64,000 nucleotides of DNA from Atopsyche davidsoni (Eukaryota; Arthropoda; Insecta; Trichoptera; Hydrobiosidae): positions 3,972,501-4,036,500 of the forward strand of contig JAILWY010000024.1 of assembly GCA_022113835.1 (NCBI GenBank), written 5' to 3'. A model generated the notes under the pieces. That model saw only the letters and a list, made by a program, of their open reading frames with translations. It was not told the origin of the DNA and searched no databases. This document shows, piece by piece, positions 56,241-64,000 of the stretch (within the stretch, counting starts at the first letter, position 1; each line of letters opens with the position of its first letter). The translations under genes were made by a program, and so were the position numbers.

Positions 56241-57590
56241 AATTTATGTCAAAAATTAAGGCTGGGGAGTAACCAGAGGCCATGACGTAACTTGAAGCAA
56301 TGACGAAGCTTGAAATAAGCCTGTAGCATGATTTGAACACGCAATCGTGTTCATGGGCAGACATGAGGTGATGTCGATTATGATTAAATTGTATTTTGCT
56401 TGCATTACGAGAGATAAAGGCGTCTGTACCGAGTGACGATAAGAACCCGTGGATCATACGAGCTGTCTTATCAGATCCGTGTAATATAATTAGCGAATTG
56501 TAATGAACTCTCATAATTCCAGTTAATTGTAGACTGATCTACAATTGCAAAACGAAAGATAGCACATTATTTATCAGTAAAAATTAAGCCGATGCCAATA
56601 AAATGAGTTGTGGGCAAATTACAGATAGCGTGCAAGCGTCCGCTTACGATTAAAAATTGGTTTTAAAAAAATACACAATGTGAAAAAAAAATAATATCCA
56701 CATGTGGATACTGTCTACTTTACTGTGCTGTCTTCTTTTTATTATGATTTAATCCCTGAAAAAGAGGGGCACGCGTGCCACAGGTTCGCCACCGCTGGCG
56801 TGGCGCAGTGCCTTGCTGTAATGTAAAAATACGTACATTTTTGTTGCAAACCGATAAAAGTTAGTCACGGTTCACAGTCTGCAACGGAAAACTCTATGTT
56901 TTTGTTAAAATAATCTAAAAAAAAAAATTTAAAAAAACTAATTAAGATACTGCGATAGTTTTTACTTGAAATAATAAGATTGATAAAGTAGGTCATACAC
57001 CGGATGATGTAACAGCGGTGTAATACGGCCTGTACAATAATGCTGTACGGAAAATAAAAACACGACTCCTCGAAGTGTTGTGGCACAATTGAAATCAAAG
57101 TCAAACACAAACCACTTGATTTCAGGTGAACGAATGCGATAAAATTAATTAGGTATTGTAAATAAATCGATGTACTTATAATAAAATTTTATTATATTTA
57201 TAACTAAAAGTGATCTTTTATAAGTATAAGCTTTCGTGCATTTTTTTATGTGTCGATTCTGATGTGCAATGTGCGTTTATAAAAAAAAAACGGCTCAACT
57301 TATTTATCGAATTCAATAGGATTATAGGATTTCAATCGCAACTTTAGCACCGCGTAACGTGGAAACCGCGTTATATGAGTGTGTAGTCTGGTGGGAGGGA
57401 CCGACTCATGACCTGGTGATGATGCAGCAGCGGTGACTCCGCAGATCACGCCATGCCAAGGTCCACTTGCAGGGGAAATTGTTTTCGAGTTCGTAAGTGC
57501 ATCGATAGGCACTGACCCAGCAATCGGATGTTCAAGATTTATTACGTATTTATTTATTTGAACTCATCACCACAGTTATATGTATATATA
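56241..57590. other. Intergenic
   Basis: No gene is supported. GGCGTGGCGCAGTGCC near 56797 resembles a degraded tRNA-type A box. AT-rich frames are chance. Confidence 0.4.
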
Positions 57591-57760
57591 GGGTGTCCCA
57601 AAATTAACGCAAGATTTAAATTTTTCGTCATGACAGTTTGGGGTTAGTAAAAATGGAGCGTTTCACGATTGAACAGCGTGTCTTCATTATTGAACAATAT
57701 TTCAGAAATAATGAAAGCTTGGCAGCCGCAGTTCGAAAATTTCATATTGACCACTTTGGG
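57591..57760 (+). mobile_element. Tc1/mariner-type 5' fragment
   Basis: After TATA the sequence GGGTGTCCCAAAATTAACGC reads like a mariner-superfamily terminus. At 57652 a frame opens MERFTIEQRVFIIEQYFRNN and continues ESLAAAVRKFH, the usual N-terminal helix-turn-helix of such transposases. It is broken off after about 30 codons. Confidence 0.68.
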
Positions 57761-59369
57761 AACCTCTGATTTAAATGGACAACAGTGCTTCTGGTGTCGG
57801 TTGTCGGTTGTGTTGTAGCGTGTGTAGACCGCCTGAAAAATTCCTCCCCTAGACGCACTCGCAACCGCATTTGAATAAAAATCCCTTCACGCGATATTCG
57901 TTTCTAAGAATACAGCCAGTTAAGCAGTTGTTAACATCCCTTGTGTCGTGCCAGCATACAATTTAAATAATTTTTATCATGTTTTGGAGTGATAACTGGA
58001 CCTGAAAAATGTTTTGTTAACCTTACAGTTACTAAAGTATACAAAAAAAAAAAAATATTGATAAATTATTATCTATTTTATCAAATGACCTCAAAACTTA
58101 ACAATGATACTATAATCGTAATGCTTGGTTATTGCATAATAATAATAATATTTAACAACGTTCATGGTAATCTAAAAATTAATTAAAATATGGAAATATA
58201 ATAATAGTAATTGACCTAGAAACGTAATATTTTGAGTATCAAAAATTTACCAGTTTATCTTTAAAAGAGCTGTGTTGTAAGACAAGCCATATGCCGAAGA
58301 CGTGACAAATCGAAAAAGCCCCAAAAACCCGTTCCTCTGACCCATTGTTCATTATGATGATGATGATAAAGCGTAGAATGATCAAAAGTTGTCTTTTCAT
58401 ATATATATAAATCGATTTTATGTGCAAAATAGAGTTTAACGAAGTACCTCAATTGGCAAGATGCACCAAGATGAGATTCGTATCCCAGCTTTTGGAATAT
58501 TTTCTACACATCTCGTCGTACAAACATCAGCTGTTATATATATTTTTTTTTAATACGATTTTTTCATTTATGAAATACTACAAATTAAATCAGTGCATCA
58601 AGAATCAGCTGATTTCGCTCGACGGTAGGTCTGCGCGCTTGTGTTGTGGTGCTATAAATATGAAAATAAAATTAAACCAAAAAAAAAAATATATGTACAC
58701 GGCAAATCGGTGGAGACGGCCTTCGTGAGGAAGGTCTTGGCTGCGGATCGGATAGGTTTTTCACGTGCTTTACGTTTACATTTGCCAAAAAGTGTCGAAA
58801 TATATAATTAATTTAAAAAAAAAACCACCAAGAGAATACATTCCTTGTGTTTTCGTGAAACTTGAGCTCTAATCGCCTGAATCTCGACACCTGTCGACTC
58901 AGCCACACGACTATTTCAAATAATCACATTTCACAAGTGCATACTCCCTATAGACCTTGGTCACATTTATAATGCATATATATATATTTTCAAGTCTCAG
59001 TACAAGGCGAGTTAATGGGCATGTTGGCGAAACTAGTCGCGTCAAAAAATAAACAGTGGTAAAAATCACTATGTATTCATTAAATATTTTTTTAAGCACA
59101 CTTACATGACAAACACAACTACAATTATTTGTGCGAGTATTCGTGTGAATAGGGACTGTTTTTTTTTATCGAGAGTTTTTAACTAAAATTTATGTAAAAA
59201 GTTTACATTTTTCATTTTGACAAATAATCAGATTAACAAGGGTATATTTCCCTGGTATTATTAAATTTTGGAATTATTTTCATTTTAATTCAATGAACGA
59301 GTTTTTGTGTACTGTTACAATCTGTAAATCGAGCGAGCCAATAATAATGTTTAAAACAATTTTATAATT
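57761..59369. other. Intergenic with SINE-like scraps
   Basis: TACCTCAATTGGCAAGATGC at about 58445 and, on the minus strand, GTCGTGTGGCTGAGTCGACA at about 58910 resemble tRNA-derived A-box heads. No full element or gene can be drawn. Confidence 0.3.
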
Positions 59370-59374
59370 CAATA

Positions 59375-59403
59375 TTACAGTGCACACTTTCGGATCACCC
59401 TGT
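59375..59403 (-). mobile_element. Lone mariner-type terminus
   Basis: The minus strand reads TACAGGGTGATCCGAAAGTG, a terminus wording common in mariner-superfamily elements. No partner end is seen nearby. Confidence 0.4.
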
Positions 59404-59970
59404 ATACAGAGTAAATCTGTGCATCTGATAATCCCACGGACTACACTTGAAATTTCACATGCCTACGAAATCTTCATTACCTACAAACCCACATACCAAT
59501 TGGACTATCCAATGGTATGTGAAAATAAAGTTTTTTTTTTATATGGGACGGCGATTGGCAACCTTTGAACCGCGGGCACGAATTGACCGGCAGTTCAATT
59601 TTACTGGACCCATTTAAAAAAAAAACCGTGTAAACTATGTTTAAAAAAATAAATTTAAAAAGAAAGACATTGCCTCTTGTCGGGAACTGTGCCCTATCGT
59701 GTAAAATAATGTTACATAAAAGATGAAAGCTAATTAATCAAAAGGTAAATATTGACGTGTCATGGGTGTAGGCCACTCGTGAGCGTCTTGACCTCGTTCT
59801 CGTTTCCAATATCCATTTCATCAAGATTGATTTCATCTTCGACCCAAAATGGAGTACACACACCAATCATCCGAGACAACATTGTAGGGAATCCTCGATT
59901 ATTACAACGTCCAAGCGCCTATCTTTTCACCTTTCAATTAACTGAAAGCTGACTGAAAGCCTTTGTATTC
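59404..59970. other. Intergenic
   Basis: No gene or repeat terminus is supported. The frames are short. Confidence 0.4.
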
Positions 59971-59973
59971 TGG

Positions 59974-60050
59974 CGTGGTGCAGTAGTTCAATTGGCAAGC
60001 GGGCCGCGAAAGCTGTGGGTCTACTGTACATTGGAATCGATTAACACATT
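59974..60050 (+). repeat. tRNA-derived SINE-like head
   Basis: GTGGTGCAGTAGTTCAATTG then GCAAGCGG looks like a tRNA D-arm and A box (TAGTTCAATTGG). TGGAATCGATT about 48 bases on approximates a B box. Poor acceptor-stem pairing argues against a working tRNA. Confidence 0.42.
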
Positions 60051-61084
60051 GCGTACACAAAATATATGTATGGGCAAAATGCGGATATAATTCTCAACTT
60101 CTCTGCAAGTTGTCGAGGTAAAGTTTTTTATATATATATATATATCAAATAATTTAAACACACCAAAAAAATATATCAAGTCTTCTTCAATCTGGCGTGA
60201 TTATTATTAAAATTTATACGTTTTTAAAATAAACAAACTTGTTTGGAAAATGTGTAAATATACGAGACTTTCTCCGTAGAGTATAAAAATAACAATAATA
60301 TCGATTCGCTTGTAACCGGAAATAGCAAATGTAAGAGTACATTCTCGCCGGAAATGCACGAGCGTACAAAATGGCGTGGTCGTGACCTTCGGGGCGGCCT
60401 GAATTTATAACAATATAATTATTCAGATTCCGCGACTCTGCCAAAAGCAATTCGCGATGTCTTGAAGAGTCTGAGGACCCCCGAATATAAATTTTAATGA
60501 TTTTCACCAGTTTAGGGCGTGATATTGTATTTATGTGCGCGACTCGCATAATTGACGAGATCTTTTTTCGAGTTTGATTATCACAAGCGGCGCAAGGTTA
60601 GCGACACCGCAACAATAGACCTTCATCCGACAGTCGATTGACACCGTTCGCTTGATAATAACAATGATGTAATACCTGCGTGCGTGATATAATGGGTATA
60701 AAAACAATGTGTGTCCGCGGAAAAAATCTGAGGGTTTATCTTGCAGGTCACAGGATAAAAACCGTGTCATTATGATGTCAAATGACTTCAACATATTTTA
60801 TTTATATATATAAATAAAAATATTTTTTTTATGTTATCGCTCAATAACAAAGTAATAAAATTCTAGTTTAAAAATTCCTAGATAATAATGAAAACGAGTT
60901 TCCCGTTCCCGCGTTGGGTTCTTCTCGGAAGCTCGAGTGATAAGGAGAAAATAATTATGATCGAGGAGCGCGATTAAAATGAAAAATGGCACACGGAAAG
61001 ACCACCTGGATTATACGAGGCTCATCTCGCTTACAAAACTGCAGGTGGATCGTCAAGACCGGGTAGACAGAAATAATTGATTTT
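60051..61084. other. Intergenic
   Basis: Nothing is recognised apart from (TA)n near 60130 and a run of short frames. Confidence 0.4.
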
Positions 61085-61270
61085 GCGCGTGAAATCTTCG
61101 TCCTCGAGTGGATCTCCTCAGAGGAGGTGGGTGACCATCTCACCGAGCATATCTTTATCCTGGGCCAGTCTTGCCGATTTGGCTGCAAGAGTCTGTCTTC
61201 AAAGGGACAGGACGCCAAGAATGCCAAGCAAAAGAGGTGATTCCTCCTTTGAGCCTGCTACGATGAACTT
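61085..61270 (-). repeat. LINE/SINE-type 3' fragment (family L)
   Basis: The minus strand reads SARLAQDKDMLGEMVTHLL, stop, GDPLEDEDF, parallel to the fragment at 2017-2104 and related to 6470-6560. Confidence 0.5.
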
Positions 61271-61550
61271 TTCCAAAACTACAGTTAACAGCATACGAAA
61301 TATCAGCTGTTAAGTGTAGACATGTCGATTGAGTTGGTATCACGATGATGATCGATCGGAGGATCACGGAGAGCGTAAGACACCGCAGTTAATCTACTCT
61401 TATCTCGTATGTAATCCCATTGACGTCAGCAAAATGGCGATGGGTATTTTCATCCAAGGCAGTCTTTGCGGTTGCCATCAAGCTAAAAAAAATAAATAAA
61501 AAATGCATTTATCTACTTCGTTGCCACTCCAAGTATGCTAACAAACTAGG
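61271..61550. other. Intergenic
   Basis: Short AT-rich spacer before family U copy 2. No feature is seen. Confidence 0.4.
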
Positions 61551-62086
61551 GTCTAGGTCCCATAATCGAGTTTTTTTGATCATTTTCTAGTCCGTTTTGC
61601 GAAAAATCGACTGCACCAATCAAAAATATTTAAATGCAAAAAGTTTGATACATCCCTTCTTCCGAACACAATATATTTTTATTTCTTATAAATTTACTAT
61701 TAATATGATAAATATGTGTGTTTTCCGATTGAAGTGTAGGAATTTGGAAATTCGTCTGGTACATTTCCCAAGAATCCTAAACATTTAAAAGTCTTTTTTT
61801 CAATTGGAATTAAAAGATTAAATATAAACCATGTGCGTCTTATTAATTTAAAAATTTAAAACAAAAAAATCTTTAACAAACTTTGGTTTTGAAAAGTTGC
61901 CATTTTTTCCAATGTTTCAACATCTTCAAGATTTTATTTTACCCTGAAAATGGACGTTAATTAAATAATAAAAAATAAATAAATATAATTTATAGTTTTT
62001 TAAATACTCTGTAAAAAGATCAACTTTCGATATAGAAAAATAAAGTGACAATTAAATTAGTTAAATGACACGATTTCGCCAGGTAA
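61551..62086 (-). repeat. Interspersed repeat family U, copy 2, uninterrupted
   Basis: This is the reverse complement of 36351-37906 without the piggyBac insert. At the matching point it has a single TTAA between ATTTACTA and TATGATAAATATG, so it is the empty-site version. Confidence 0.88.
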
Positions 62087-62091
62087 TGGAC

Positions 62092-62123
62092 TGCCTCTGG
62101 TGTCCGGTTGGACACCAGAGGCA
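62092..62123. repeat. Perfect 14-bp stem hairpin
   Basis: TGCCTCTGGTGTCC and GGACACCAGAGGCA are exact reverse complements around the loop GGTT. It sits 6 bases beyond the end of family U copy 2 and has no counterpart at copy 1. Confidence 0.88.
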
Positions 62124-64000
62124 ATTAAATGGCTGGGAGCAACTGCTTTAATAATTAAACCACAGCTCTTAAATTTTTTTTTTTCTACATATCTACAGCC
62201 AGCAACACCAGTGCTTTGTAATGTAATACAAAAAAAATACTGACAACATATTAGCACCCCAAAGATTAATAGTAAAAATGTTTAATTTTATATACATATA
62301 ATAAATATATTTATTCCAGTAAAGCGAAATGAAAGTACGTTGTGAAAAACACGTTTTATGCTAAAATATTATAGTGCAATTGTAAATATCGAATTCCTTT
62401 ATTGGCAGCTTGGAAGTTAATAAATAAGTAGCGAGGACAAAAAAATTACTCATAATAGGAATTGTATCTGTGAGGAAAAAATACATAACCTGAATGATGA
62501 AAATTTCAAGTCAACAAGAAAAGCAAGAAATGGCTGGCACAGAGCCACCGAGCATACCGACATACCGAAAAGTAAAAATATTATATAAATATGCACGCAC
62601 ATATGACAATATACATGTATATAAATATATTTTTTTATTTACTATATATATGTGTGTGTATATATTTGCATTTTGATGATCGATAACAGCTGGGCTTATT
62701 GTGTGTCTTAATGAATTATTAATTTAAAAAAATGTTAGCATCTTTTCAATCCGATACGGTCCTGTATGAAATGCACCAACGTGGCAGAAACACAATGACG
62801 AATCGCTCTGAAAATGTCTCGGCAGATTAAAAATACGACATGCCATAAAAACCTCTGTTATATAAATACATTCAAGGTCTTCATTTAGGAGACACGAGCA
62901 GAGACATCTGTGGATCAGACGTGGAACCCTGGATATCACGATTCATCGGTTTACTGATAAGACAATAGATACAATGTAGTTGTAACTCGGCTACATTGCT
63001 GTGATGTTTCACAACTGGTCTTTTAAGTCAAGGTGGATTTCTTTATCAACGTAAATTAGTATATAAACAGACTGATAACAATTTAAATTCTCATGTGTTC
63101 AGACATGAGTTACTTTTGATATCTCAAAAGTTTTCCTAGCGTTATTAAAACGGTATTTGATGATATGTAAAAGTCAATACAGTCATTCAAATTATTTCAG
63201 GATATACTTTAAGTTTACAGTGGATCGTGTAGAGCAGACTAAACAAACATATACATATTTCAGATTGAAATCTAGATATAATCATATTTTATATATCAGA
63301 GAGCATGGGTAAATATATTTTTAATTTGTGCTCGGATGTTGAAATAATGTATTTATTTCGGCCAACATTAGATTCAAGGTAACATGAAAAACTGTTTACT
63401 TTAAACTGAAAGAGCGTATTAAATCTGAATTAAAAAAATGATTTGATAATATCTCTGGTTCATCGGATAATCACTTATTTTAATATTTATCATCATTTAT
63501 ATTTAAAAATAGTCTGCTGTTTTTAATTACATGAATATTATAATTAATATTAAGACTGCATATCAAAAACTGTCAAGATGTTTATCAATCACGATCAAGA
63601 AATTTCCTTAAATTTTTATCATAATTTATTGCATATTAATCTATACTCAATCATCAATTTTTTTAAATATCCAATTAAATTTAAAACTTATTAATCTTAT
63701 CAAATTAAACGAAAATAAAAAATTATGTAAAAAATATGGGTAGTTATGAAGTTTACGTCGTCAAATGTCGATATAATATCCTAAAATTAGCTGCTCATTG
63801 ATTTTAACGGCATATTTTGCCTTTGCGGTTATGAGAGCATTTCACAACAAAATTGCACTGTATTAATAAATAAAAGTCACAAATTGCTCATTATAGAATA
63901 GTGTGGCTCACATTATAATAAATTGTATCCCAAATACCATTAAAAAATAAAACAACAGCTATGCTGCGCCTAGATCATGTTTAGAAAATAATGAATAGGA
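62124..64000. other. AT-rich flank
   Basis: No gene or element terminus is supported. (TA)n-like tracts occur near 62640. Confidence 0.45.

Overview
This window is eukaryotic, and almost certainly from an insect. The DNA is strongly AT-rich, and genes are split by introns with GT/AG borders. One gene has the arthropod ZAD plus C2H2 zinc-finger architecture. Short (CCTAA)n tracts match the common insect telomere repeat TTAGG. The mobile elements (mariner, Helitron, piggyBac, hAT, and an R1-like non-LTR element with RNase H) are the usual insect set. I cannot fix the order. All exon models below come from matching splice sites, codon phase and family similarity by eye.

Layout. (1) 1.7-3.0 kb, minus: a complete three-exon four-TM protein resembling TMEM179, with a probable 5' UTR exon near 4.5 kb. 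(2) 4.8-5.9 kb: a decayed mariner. (3) About 8.5 kb, plus: a cysteine-rich coding remnant. (4) 8.9-11.8 kb, minus: a complete eight-exon ZAD/AT-hook/five-finger protein. (5) 12.2-12.9 kb, plus: an intronless CNPY3/4-type canopy gene, divergent from the ZAD gene across about 400 bp. (6) 13.19-13.36 kb: an 86-bp-arm, nearly perfect palindrome. (7) 19.9-29.3 kb, minus: six exons of choline-phosphate cytidylyltransferase (CCT/PCYT1). A phase-compatible candidate first exon at 49.4-49.7 kb sits beside a CpG-rich promoter-like block, implying a first intron of about 20 kb.

That presumed intron is the mobile-element hot spot. It holds a truncated Helitron with an open helicase frame, a piggyBac-type element nested in an older repeat, a second piggyBac family, hAT MITEs with target duplications, a Penelope-like hammerhead core and a full-length but inactivated mariner. 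From 50 kb to the end I see mostly repeat debris: inverted-repeat MITEs, a deleted piggyBac copy, two opposed R1-like LINE 3' ends (one with a clear 14-bp target duplication), SINE-like tRNA heads, and the empty-site partner of the piggyBac-interrupted repeat at 61.5-62.1 kb.

The host genes do not form a pathway. CCT controls phosphatidylcholine synthesis, canopy is an ER chaperone-type saposin-like protein, and the ZAD protein is a presumed DNA-binding regulator. The most informative observations are the paralogous empty site, the apparently chimeric Helitron, the two hammerhead-like motifs, the long palindrome, and alternative CCT C-termini.
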